From the NCBI RefSeq assembly GCF_002095465.1, contig NZ_MLFP01000005.1:248001-312000 (forward strand): 64,000 nucleotides of DNA, given 5' to 3'. A model generated the notes under the pieces. It was not told the origin of the DNA, did no database searches, and worked only from the letters and a program-made list of their open reading frames with translations. The position numbers and the translations under genes were made by a program. This stretch comes from Pantoea rodasii. GTDB lineage: Bacteria; Pseudomonadota; Gammaproteobacteria; Enterobacterales; Enterobacteriaceae. Shown in pieces: positions 56,960 to 64,000 of the stretch (positions within the stretch are counted from its first letter, which is position 1; every line of letters starts with the position of its first letter).

Positions 56960-58560
56960 GGTTCATTCCTATCGTTAATCAGGGTAGGGAGAGGGTGAAG
57001 CGTGCCGCGCTGCGCGGGCAGCGGCGGTGCGAGGGGCTTGTCACGGTTGAGATAACCGACGTTGTTATTGCCCCATAAGTTTTCATACGGCATACCTGCC
57101 AGCGTTTCGACGATAGCGCGTGCCTGCGGCGTAATACGTTCCGGGACGACGCGTCCCGCTTCACGCATCTTCAACGTCTCTTCGCGCAGAACAGTGTGGG
57201 TATGCAGATTGAGTTTGAAGCGCAGCGAGACGATGAAGCCGCAAATCAGCACGCCAACGGTGCCAACGCTGAGGATCAGCAAAATGGTGTGGCCGACCGC
57301 AGGAACCTGCTCGGGTTTACCCGAGGTGAAGCCCGCCAACTGCAACATGATGCCGACAATCATCACGGCGCCGGCCTGCGAAGCTTTGCGCGTCAACGTC
57401 ATGATCCCAGCGAAAATCCCTTCGCGACGTTGCCCGGTGATCACTTCATCGACATCAGCGATGTAGGTGTACGTGTTCCAGGGCACATAGTTGATGCCGC
57501 CACGTCCCAAACCGGCGAAGGCAGATATCAGTACCAACAGCGCGAAGTTATCGTTCATTCCGCTGTACCACAGTCCCGCGTAGGAAAGGGCGCTGAGGCC
57601 AAACAGCACCACCACTAAGCGATATGCCGGTGCCGGTCCCATGCGAATGCACAGCGGGATCATCGCCATCACCGCAATAAATTGCAGCACCGCCATGGTG
57701 CCCATCAGACTGGAAGCGATTTGCGCGCTTTGCATCAGCACAAACACCACATACCAGGTAAACACCGCATTAAATACGTCCTGAGCAATGTAGCCACCCA
57801 GATACATGCCGAGATGCTGACGGAAGATGCGAATACGCAGCGTTGAGGCCAGTTCGATATAGAGCCGTTTCAGGCTTTGTATCAGCGAGAGTTGCGACTT
57901 TTCTTCCTCTGCTCGACGTGACTCGGCAGAGAAGTCCTCGGGCGCGCGTTCCCAGGTAAAGCGCCACACCAGCGTCAGCACCAGCGCGCAGATCACCGAA
58001 AACACCAGGCTGGCATAGAAGAAGGAGATGGGATTCTCTTTACCGAACCAGCCGATTAGCACGCCGGGCAGGAAGGCGGCCAGAATCGAGGAGAGCTGTG
58101 CCAGTGCGATGCGAGCCCCGGAGAAACGGGTTTTTTGCTTGAAGTCATCGGTCATTTCCGGCACCAGCGTTTCATACGGCACCAGAATCATGGTGTAGAC
58201 CACATCAAACAGCAGATAGGTCAGCAGATACCACCAGAAGCTCATGTCGCTAATCCACATCAGGCTGTAGCTGAACACGCAGGGAATGCCGAGCAAAATA
58301 AAGAACTTGCGGCGGCCGAAACGCTTGCCGAGCCAGGTGGATCCGAAGTTGTCAGTGAGAAAGCCCATCAACGGGCTGACAACGGCATCGAGCACGCGAG
58401 CCGCAGCGAATATAAAGGTGGCTTCGATGGGCGAGAGGCCGCAGAAAGTGGTGTAGAAATAGAGCAACCAGGCGGCAGTGAGCGCCGTGGTGCCGGCGCC
58501 GAGAAAATCCCCGGAACCGTAAGCCAGATAATGGCCGAAACCAATCTTACGAGACTGCAT
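56956..58560 (-). CDS. GPH-family oligosaccharide/cation symporter (RhiT-like)
   Basis: The start ATG 58560 has GGAGAA upstream and gives MQSRKIGFGHYLAYGSGDFLGAG, the start expected for the glycoside-pentoside-hexuronide symporter family. It is an inner-membrane protein of about 12 spans with GFLTDNFGSTWLGKRFGRRKFFILLG (loop 2-3 motif) and VPYETLVPEMTDD. The length is 534 aa, about 70 more than usual, because of a soluble C-terminal extension. Coupled to the GH105 hydrolase, it most likely imports rhamnogalacturonan-derived oligosaccharides, like Dickeya RhiT. A KdgR-like operator lies upstream. Confidence 0.8.
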   Translation of the reverse strand: MQSRKIGFGHYLAYGSGDFLGAGTTALTAAWLLYFYTTFCGLSPIEATFIFAAARVLDAVVSPLMGFLTDNFGSTWLGKRFGRRKFFILLGIPCVFSYSLMWISDMSFWWYLLTYLLFDVVYTMILVPYETLVPEMTDDFKQKTRFSGARIALAQLSSILAAFLPGVLIGWFGKENPISFFYASLVFSVICALVLTLVWRFTWERAPEDFSAESRRAEEEKSQLSLIQSLKRLYIELASTLRIRIFRQHLGMYLGGYIAQDVFNAVFTWYVVFVLMQSAQIASSLMGTMAVLQFIAVMAMIPLCIRMGPAPAYRLVVVLFGLSALSYAGLWYSGMNDNFALLVLISAFAGLGRGGINYVPWNTYTYIADVDEVITGQRREGIFAGIMTLTRKASQAGAVMIVGIMLQLAGFTSGKPEQVPAVGHTILLILSVGTVGVLICGFIVSLRFKLNLHTHTVLREETLKMREAGRVVPERITPQARAIVETLAGMPYENLWGNNNVGYLNRDKPLAPPLPAQRGTLHPLPTLINDRNEP

Positions 58561-58919
58561 GGCAGGTTCTCCTTGAAATCGACGGATGACACATCCCTCA
58601 TTACTCCGTACTGCTTGCCCGGATTGGATAGAAAGTAGAGCGCCACGCAGCGGCAAACCTTCGCGATTTGGCAAGGTCTGATCGGGAAGTGGCAAAAACA
58701 CAAAGAAACTGACGTGACATCTCTAATTTATAAAACAGCGTTTCATTTTTGTAGTTGGCGCAGTGTTAAAAATGAGAGCCGCAGCACAGTGGCAGCGTCA
58801 GGGGTGAAAAATGGTGTAAAGGCGGCCATTTAATACAAGAAAAGTTGTCCTGAGGTTGAAAGCAATCGAATTCCTCACGCATACTGCCTGACTGAACTCC
58901 AGGCTTAAGGAAATGCACC
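58561..58919. other. Intergenic region between rhiT-like gene and hinT
   Basis: These 359 bp separate two divergent genes and should hold both promoters. They contain the KdgR-like operator at 58729-58747 and, just before it, a GTGAC half-site that could belong to a degenerate CRP site. I see no gene or terminator in it. Confidence 0.5.
58729..58747. promoter_or_regulatory. KdgR-like operator upstream of rhiT
   Basis: TATAAAACAGCGTTTCATT has the KdgR layout AATGAAAC-N3-GTTTCATT with a perfect right arm and two mismatches in the left arm. KdgR represses pectin and rhamnogalacturonan catabolism in plant-associated enterobacteria. The site lies 169 bp from the rhiT-like start and 173 bp from hinT; the former is the likely target. 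Confidence 0.55.
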
Positions 58920-59269
58920 ATGGCTGAAGAAACCATTTTCAGTAAAATCATTCGTCGCGAAATCCCCGCCGATGTGGTTTATCAGGACGAACTGGTCACC
59001 GCCTTCCGCGATATCGCGCCCAAAGCGCCGACGCATATTTTGATTATCCCTAACGTCTTGATCCCTACGGCCAATGACGTGCAAGAGGCGCACGAGCACG
59101 CGCTGGGCCGTATGATCACCGTGGCAGCCAAAATTGCTAAAGATGAAGCATTGCCGAAGATGGCTATCGCCTGATCATGAACTGCAACAGCCATGGCGGT
59201 CAGGAGGTTTACCACATCCACATGCACCTTGTCGGCGGTCAGCCGCTCGGTCCGATGTTGGCAATTTAA
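58920..59269 (+). CDS. hinT: Purine nucleoside phosphoramidase HinT (one frameshift)
   Basis: HinT is a HIT-family enzyme that hydrolyses AMP-lysine and related phosphoramidates. It begins [32 protein letters not shown]. The frame breaks near 59151-59155: DEAL should continue [21 protein letters not shown], then the catalytic [16 protein letters not shown] and stop at 59267-59269. One added base gives 116 aa (E. coli 119). First gene of hinT-ycfL-lpoB-thiK-nagZ-ycfP. Probably a sequencing error. Confidence 0.94.
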
Positions 59270-59287
59270 CCTCAGGCGGACTTTGTG

Positions 59288-59653
59288 ATGCGTCAATGGC
59301 TGAGTGGCCTGCTGTTACTGACCCTGGTGGGATGCAGTAGCGATAAACCGATGATCAATACGTCGCAGTCGCTGGTAATGGAATCTTCTGTGCTCTCTGC
59401 GGGCATCATCACCGATGAACCCACGCTAGCCAGCAGCGATGGACAGATGCGTGCGTCAAGCGTGCTCTATAATCAGCGTGAGACTCCGGTGACGGTGCAC
59501 TATCGTTTCTATTGGTACGACGATAAGGGCCTGGAGATTACGCCCGAAGAACCGGCACAAACCCAAACCGTTCCGGCGCATGGCAGCACTGAAGTTGTCT
59601 CGCAAATCGGTAACCTGACCGCCAGCAAGGTGCGTCTGTATCTTTATCTCTGA
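59288..59653 (+). CDS. ycfL: YcfL lipoprotein (DUF1425)
   Basis: The 121-residue lipoprotein (E. coli 125) has lipobox LVGC near residue 17, then QSLVMESSVLSAGI, VTVHYRFYWYDDKGLEI and the terminal ASKVRLYLYL. ATG 59288 is used; a GTG one codon earlier is possible. Function unknown, found with lpoB in enterobacteria, so a cell-envelope role is likely. Confidence 0.92.
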   Translation: MRQWLSGLLLLTLVGCSSDKPMINTSQSLVMESSVLSAGIITDEPTLASSDGQMRASSVLYNQRETPVTVHYRFYWYDDKGLEITPEEPAQTQTVPAHGSTEVVSQIGNLTASKVRLYLYL

Positions 59654-59663
59654 GGAGTAACCT

Positions 59664-60260
59664 GTGATTCGCAGTGTAAAACGTTCCAGCGCGCTGTTAT
59701 TTGCGCTGATGCTCACCGGTTGTGTGGTGAAACAGCAAACCCCGGCACCGGTTGAACCGACCCAGCCGACCACCCCGACGCAACCGGAGCAGCCACAGCC
59801 GCAGCCGGTTCCACCACCAGAAACCGTGCCGCAGCCGCCGAAGTTGAAAACCATCAACTGGAATGCCAGCGTGCAGCCGTTAGTGGGCAACATGGTGCAG
59901 TCGGCGGGCGTGAATGCAGGCAGCGTGCTGCTGGTAGACCGCATCAAAAATAGCACCAATGGATCGCTGCAAAGCGATAAAGCCACCGATGCGATTCAAA
60001 ATGCGTTAGCAAACAACGGCAAGTTCACGCTGGTGACGCCAGAGCAACTGGCACAGGCGAAACAAACCCTGGGCCTGTCTGCAGACGATAGCCTCAACTC
60101 GCGTAGCAAGGCGATTGGCCTGGCGCGCAACGTCAACGCACAGTATGTGTTGTACAGCAGTGCGCAGGGCGACGTGAAAGCGCCAACGCTGCAAATGCAG
60201 CTGATGCTGGTGCAGACCGGTGAGATTATCTGGTCAGGTAACGGTATTGCTCAGCCCTGA
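59664..60260 (+). CDS. lpoB: Penicillin-binding protein activator LpoB
   Basis: LpoB is an outer-membrane lipoprotein that reaches through the periplasm to stimulate PBP1B. GTG 59664 has GAGGAG 6 nt upstream. It has a signal peptide with lipobox LTGC (Cys about 20), a long Pro/Gln/Thr linker (about residues 27-60, repeats of TQPxxP and PQPQPVPPPE) that spans the periplasm, and the globular domain with DRIKNSTNGSLQSDKATDAIQNAL. The length is 198 aa (E. coli 213). It overlaps thiK by 41 bp. Confidence 0.95.
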   Translation: MIRSVKRSSALLFALMLTGCVVKQQTPAPVEPTQPTTPTQPEQPQPQPVPPPETVPQPPKLKTINWNASVQPLVGNMVQSAGVNAGSVLLVDRIKNSTNGSLQSDKATDAIQNALANNGKFTLVTPEQLAQAKQTLGLSADDSLNSRSKAIGLARNVNAQYVLYSSAQGDVKAPTLQMQLMLVQTGEIIWSGNGIAQP

Positions 60261-61062
60261 TTCGCAACTGCAACAGCGGATTCAGCAACAATGGCCGACG
60301 GCGCAAGCTGCCGGTCATTTTTTCGCCCTGCCGGGATTGAGCGGCAACAGTGTGCAGGTGAAAACTGAGCTGGGCGAACTGCTGGCGCGCCGTGCGCCGC
60401 AACAACCGATTCCGTTTGTCGATCGCCAACGTGAATTTCGCATTTTGCGTAAAATGCGTGCCGCGCAGCTAGGACCAGCACCGCTGGACTGGCATTCTCC
60501 CTGGCTGTTACAAAGTTGGTTGCCCGGCGATGTGCTGTCGTCTGCGCAGTTCAATCAGCAGCGCGAAGCGGTGTTGACGTTGATCTATCGTTTTCACCAG
60601 CAGCCATTGACCGGTTATCGCTTGCAACTCACTCCACTATTGCAACGCTACTGGCAGCTGTGTCAGCAACGTCACTGGCGCTGGCAGCATGCTCTGCAGC
60701 GCTTGACCAGCCAGGGTGAACCGCGGCCGTTACGCCTTGCCCCCATTCATATGGATGTGCATGCAGGTAATGTCATCGCCACCCCTGACGGCTTACGCTT
60801 GATCGACTGGGAATACGCCGCTGACGGCGATGTGGCTTTGGAACTCGCCGCATTGTGCGCGGTCGATGGAGAGCATCAAACCGACTGGATTGCCGGATAC
60901 TCACAGCGCAGCCAGCTTAATGAAGCGATACTCAAACGACATATGCACCGCTGGCAGCCGTGGCTGCAACTGCTGATGGCCAGTTGGTATCAGTTACGCG
61001 CCGAGCAGAGCCGTGACCCACATTTACAACAGTTGGCGCAGGCCAGCTGGCAGGATTTATAA
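60220..61062 (+). CDS. thiK: Thiamine kinase
   Basis: ThiK (YcfN) phosphorylates thiamine to thiamine phosphate in salvage. The 280-residue protein (E. coli 274) belongs to the aminoglycoside phosphotransferase/choline kinase fold, with catalytic IHMDVHAGNVIAT (about 182) and IDWEYAADGDVALELAAL. The N-terminal part diverges from E. coli. GTG 60220 overlaps lpoB by 41 bp; a later TTG (60247) is also possible. Confidence 0.92.
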   Translation: MRLSGQVTVLLSPDSQLQQRIQQQWPTAQAAGHFFALPGLSGNSVQVKTELGELLARRAPQQPIPFVDRQREFRILRKMRAAQLGPAPLDWHSPWLLQSWLPGDVLSSAQFNQQREAVLTLIYRFHQQPLTGYRLQLTPLLQRYWQLCQQRHWRWQHALQRLTSQGEPRPLRLAPIHMDVHAGNVIATPDGLRLIDWEYAADGDVALELAALCAVDGEHQTDWIAGYSQRSQLNEAILKRHMHRWQPWLQLLMASWYQLRAEQSRDPHLQQLAQASWQDL

Positions 61063-61077
61063 CTCAGGATTGTAACC

Positions 61078-62121
61078 ATGACCATGCATACCCCCGGCCC
61101 GCTGATGCTGGATGTTGAAAGCTATGAACTCGATGCCGAAGAGCGCGAGATTCTGCAACATCCGCTGGTGGGTGGACTCATTCTGTTTGCCCGCAACTTC
61201 CACGATGTGGATCAGCTGGCGGAACTGGTGCGCCAGATTCGTGCCGCCTCGCGCAATCGCTTAGTGGTCGCCGTCGATCAGGAAGGCGGGCGCGTGCAGC
61301 GCTTCCGTGAAGGCTTCACCCAACTGCCCGCGATGCAATCTTTTGCCGCATTGCATGATATCGCGACGGCGGGTGAAGTGGCGCAGCAGGCGGGCTGGCA
61401 GATGGCCGCCGAAATGATCGCCATGGACATCGACATCAGCTTTGCACCGGTGCTGGATATCGGCCACATCAGCGCGGCGATTGGCGATCGTTCATTCCAT
61501 GAAGATCCGGCCATTGCGTTGCAAATCGCCCGCCGTTTTATCAACGGTATGCATGAAGCCGGCATGAAAACCACCGGTAAGCATTTCCCAGGCCACGGTG
61601 CGGTTAGCGCAGATTCACATAAAGAGACGCCGCGCGATCCCCGTGACGCGGCTACACTGCGCCAGCACGATATGGCGATCTTTAAACAGCTCATCGATGA
61701 GCTGTTACTGGATGCGGTGATGCCCGCGCACGTTATCTATACTGAGGTGGATCCGTTACCCGCCAGCGGCTCGCCGTATTGGCTGCAAACCGTGCTGCGC
61801 AAAGAGCTGGGTTTTAACGGTGTGATTTTCTCCGACGATTTGTCGATGGAAGGCGCTGCGGTGATGGGCAGCTACGCTGAACGCGCGCAACAGTCGCTCA
61901 ATGCCGGATGCGATATGATTTTGGTGTGCAATCAGCGCGCCGGTGCGGTGAGTGTGCTGGATAACTTGACGTCGATCCAGGCAGAGCGTGTGACGCAGTT
62001 ATACCATCAGGGACGCTATACCCGCGAGACGCTGCAATCCAGCGCACGCTGGAAGCAGAATCAACGCCAGCTCAGTGCGTTGCAGGAGCGCTGGCTGGCG
62101 CACAAAGCTTCGGGCAGTTAA
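61078..62121 (+). CDS. nagZ: Beta-N-acetylglucosaminidase NagZ
   Basis: NagZ is a GH3 enzyme that removes GlcNAc from anhydromuropeptides in peptidoglycan recycling, releasing products that induce AmpC beta-lactamase in species with ampR. The 347-residue cytoplasmic protein (E. coli 341) has [39 protein letters not shown], the catalytic-loop [18 protein letters not shown] (Asp-His dyad) and the nucleophile Asp in [13 protein letters not shown] (about 250). Confidence 0.96.
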   Translation: MTMHTPGPLMLDVESYELDAEEREILQHPLVGGLILFARNFHDVDQLAELVRQIRAASRNRLVVAVDQEGGRVQRFREGFTQLPAMQSFAALHDIATAGEVAQQAGWQMAAEMIAMDIDISFAPVLDIGHISAAIGDRSFHEDPAIALQIARRFINGMHEAGMKTTGKHFPGHGAVSADSHKETPRDPRDAATLRQHDMAIFKQLIDELLLDAVMPAHVIYTEVDPLPASGSPYWLQTVLRKELGFNGVIFSDDLSMEGAAVMGSYAERAQQSLNAGCDMILVCNQRAGAVSVLDNLTSIQAERVTQLYHQGRYTRETLQSSARWKQNQRQLSALQERWLAHKASGS

Positions 62122-62160
62122 GCGTCGCTGCCCGGATATCCATCCACACTGAGGAAAATC

Positions 62161-62703
62161 ATGATCATTTATCTGCACGGTTTTGATTCCAACAGTCCGG
62201 GCAATCACGAGAAGGTGCTGCAGCTACAGTTTATTGACCCGGACGTCAGACTCATTAGCTACAGCACGCTTCACCCCAAACATGACATGCAGTTTTTGTT
62301 AAAAGAGTGCGATAAGTTGTTACAGCAGGGTGGCGATGCGCATCCGCTGATTTGCGGCGTCGGCCTCGGCGGTTACTGGGCTGAACGCATTGGCTTTCTG
62401 TGTGGCATGCGGCAGGTGATGTTTAACCCTAACCTGTTTCCGTTTGAGAACATGGAGGGCAAGATCGATCGTCCGGAAGAGTACCTGGATATTGCCACCA
62501 AGTGCGTCAGTGATTTTCGTGAAAAAAATCGCGACCGCTGTCTGACCATTCTGTCACGCCATGATGAAGCGCTGGATAATCAGCGTACTGCCGCCCAGTT
62601 GCATCCTTTTTACGAGATCGTATGGGACGAAGCAGCCAGTCATAAATTCAAGAATATCTCGCCCCATTTGCAGCGCATCAAAGCCTTTAAATCCCTTGCC
62701 TGA
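62161..62703 (+). CDS. ycfP: YcfP family protein (UPF0227, alpha/beta hydrolase-like)
   Basis: The 180-residue protein (E. coli 180) has [49 protein letters not shown] (where GxSxG would lie, here GVGLGG), [22 protein letters not shown] and [15 protein letters not shown]. The nucleophile Ser of true esterases is missing, so catalysis is doubtful. The function is unknown. Last gene of the hinT operon. Confidence 0.93.
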   Translation: MIIYLHGFDSNSPGNHEKVLQLQFIDPDVRLISYSTLHPKHDMQFLLKECDKLLQQGGDAHPLICGVGLGGYWAERIGFLCGMRQVMFNPNLFPFENMEGKIDRPEEYLDIATKCVSDFREKNRDRCLTILSRHDEALDNQRTAAQLHPFYEIVWDEAASHKFKNISPHLQRIKAFKSLA

Positions 62704-62711
62704 GCCCCGGC

Positions 62712-62730
62712 GCGCCGCGTGATGCGGCGC
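62712..62730 (+). terminator. GC-rich hairpin after ycfP
   Basis: GCGCCGC (62712-62718), loop GTGAT, GCGGCGC (62724-62730), 9 bp after the ycfP stop. No T-run follows, so this is a stem-loop transcript end at best. Confidence 0.45.
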
Positions 62731-62768
62731 ACAAAATGTGTAACATTCTGATAATGCTGTTGAAAGAT

Positions 62769-62782
62769 TGATGTACATCAAT
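62769..62782. promoter_or_regulatory. FNR box upstream of ndh
   Basis: TTGATGTACATCAA is a perfect FNR site (TTGAT-N4-ATCAA), 135 bp before the ndh start. FNR represses ndh without oxygen in E. coli. Confidence 0.9.
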
Positions 62783-62916
62783 TTTCTTATGATATGTCGA
62801 TTGTGCCGTGATATTCTGCCCTCAGCTCGCGATTTAAACGTCGCCAACCCTATGTTTATTAAGGTTTTTAGTAACCATTAATTAACTATTGGTTTACAAC
62901 TTTGAGGGGGTCTTTG

Positions 62917-64000
62917 TTGACTACATCTATGGAAAAAATCGTCATTATTGGCGGTGGTGCCGGTGGCTTAGAGCTGGCAACGCAGCTCGGCCATAAGCTT
63001 GGGCGCAATAAGAAAGCCGAGATTATTCTCGTCGATCGCAACCACAGCCATCTGTGGAAGCCATTGCTGCATGAAGTGGCTACCGGTTCAATGGACGAAG
63101 GGATTGATGCGCTGAGCTATCTGGCGCACGCGCGTAACCACGGCTTCCAGTTCCAGCTGGGATCGCTGACGCAAATCAAGCGCGACAGTAAAACCATCGA
63201 GCTGGCGGAAATCCGTGATGCTAACGGCGAGTTACTGGTGCCACAGCGCGAGCTGTCTTACGACCGTCTGGTAATGGCGCTGGGCAGCACCTCGAACGAC
63301 TTTGGCACGCCGGGCGTAAAAGACCACTGCATCTTCCTGGATAACCCGCATCAGGCACGTCGTTTCCACAACGAAATGCTCAACCTGTTCCTGCGTTTTT
63401 CAGCCAGCGAAGGTAGCCTGGAAAAAGTGAATATCGCGATTGTTGGCGGCGGCGCAACCGGCGTTGAGCTGTCAGCTGAGCTGTATAACGCGGTGAAGCA
63501 ACTGCACAGCTACGGCTATAAAGGCCTCGACAGCTCCTCCTTGAATGTCACGCTGGTGGAAGCCGGTGAACGTATTCTGCCTGCTTTGCCACCGCGTATC
63601 TCAGCGGCTGCGCATCAGGAACTCACCAAGCTCGGCGTGCGCGTCCTGACGCAAACCATGGTTACCAGCGCCACAGATGAGGGGCTGAACACCAAAGGCG
63701 GCGAATTCATTAACGCCGACCTGATGGTATGGGCTGCAGGGATCAAAGCGCCGGACTTCATGAAAGAGATTGGTGGGCTGGAAACCAACCGTATCAATCA
63801 GCTGGTGGTGAAAGACACCCTGCAAACTACCCTGGATGATGACATCTACGCGATTGGCGATTGTGCTTCCTGCGCACTGCCGAGCGGCGGCTTTGTGCCA
63901 CCGCGTGCGCAGTCTGCACACCAGATGGCATCACGCGCGCTGGAAAATATTCTGGCGCAGCGTAAAGGCAAGCCACTGAAAGCCTATGTCTATAAAGATC
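62917..64000 (+). CDS. ndh: NADH:quinone oxidoreductase II (3' end beyond window)
   Basis: Ndh is the single-subunit, non-proton-pumping membrane-peripheral NADH dehydrogenase. TTG 62917 with GAGGGGG 6-7 nt upstream gives [20 protein letters not shown], aligning with E. coli MTTPLKKIVIVGGGAG; ATG 62929 is an alternative. It has FAD-binding [38 protein letters not shown], a second Rossmann site [19 protein letters not shown] and YAIGDCAS. The first ~361 of about 434 residues are in the window. FNR-regulated by the site upstream. Confidence 0.97.
   Translation, partial: MTTSMEKIVIIGGGAGGLELATQLGHKLGRNKKAEIILVDRNHSHLWKPLLHEVATGSMDEGIDALSYLAHARNHGFQFQLGSLTQIKRDSKTIELAEIRDANGELLVPQRELSYDRLVMALGSTSNDFGTPGVKDHCIFLDNPHQARRFHNEMLNLFLRFSASEGSLEKVNIAIVGGGATGVELSAELYNAVKQLHSYGYKGLDSSSLNVTLVEAGERILPALPPRISAAAHQELTKLGVRVLTQTMVTSATDEGLNTKGGEFINADLMVWAAGIKAPDFMKEIGGLETNRINQLVVKDTLQTTLDDDIYAIGDCASCALPSGGFVPPRAQSAHQMASRALENILAQRKGKPLKAYVYKD

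Noticed and set aside
1-64000. Prophage, integron, CRISPR array, transposase, tRNA or rRNA genes
   Set aside because: None was seen. Gene order is essentially the enterobacterial core order with small replacements.

Overview
The window is chromosomal DNA of a gammaproteobacterium of the order Enterobacterales, most probably Erwiniaceae and close to Pantoea or Erwinia. Gene order follows the Escherichia coli 23-25 minute region almost gene for gene: clsC, mdoC/mdoGH, yceK, msyB, lpxL, trhO, yceI-yceJ, solA, bssS, dinI, pyrC, yceB, grxB, mdtH, rimJ, yceH, yceM, murJ, flgNMA/flgBCDEFGHIJKL, rne, rluC, yceF, yceD-rpmF-plsX-fabHDG-acpP-fabF-pabC-mltG-tmk-holB-ycfH, ptsG, hinT-ycfL-lpoB-thiK-nagZ-ycfP, ndh. 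Differences from E. coli are a different left flank (TonB-dependent siderophore receptor, two small membrane proteins and a GH1-like hydrolase), loss of mdtG beside lpxL, no csg or ymdB genes beside clsC, and a rhamnogalacturonide transporter/hydrolase pair (rhiTN-like) where E. coli has fhuE. The genus is inferred from gene content and recalled protein similarity, not from a search.

Region by region: 1-4.3 kb holds an iron receptor, small membrane proteins, the GH1-like protein and a phospholipase D-type cardiolipin synthase. 4.4-9.9 kb makes osmoregulated periplasmic glucans. 10-25.7 kb is a mosaic of single-gene units: acidic protein MsyB, lipid A acylation, tRNA hydroxylation, sarcosine-type oxidase, SOS regulator DinI, dihydroorotase, glutaredoxin 2, a drug exporter, the S5 acetyltransferase and the lipid II flippase. 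25.7-37.3 kb encodes the flagellar rod, hook, rings and hook-junction proteins plus the FlgM anti-sigma factor and FlgN chaperone. 37.6-53.7 kb holds RNase E, pseudouridine synthase RluC and the fatty-acid/phospholipid cluster continuing into folate, peptidoglycan and DNA replication genes. 53.9-64 kb holds glucose uptake (ptsG), the rhi pair, a cell-wall recycling and lipoprotein operon, and the start of NADH dehydrogenase II.

Regulatory sites readable in the sequence include a LexA box at dinI, a PurR box and CTP-sensitive leader at pyrC, sigma-28 promoters at flgM and flgK, a candidate FlhDC site at flgA/flgB, CRP, Mlc and SgrS-target sites at ptsG, a KdgR-like operator upstream of rhiT, and an FNR box at ndh.

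Eight genes (TonB receptor, mdoG, lpxL, trhO, plsX, fabH, fabG, hinT) each carry one apparent one-base deletion. Adding one base restores a full-length reading frame, and the deletion lies in a homopolymer in most cases. Several of these genes are essential, so these are best read as sequencing errors, and each is annotated here as one gene. No prophage, CRISPR array, insertion sequence, tRNA or rRNA was seen. I found no convincing new multi-gene system. The less ordinary material is the small membrane-protein pair, the GH1-like protein with a Gln at the usual acid/base position, the rhi insertion, and a composite intergenic repeat after ptsG.
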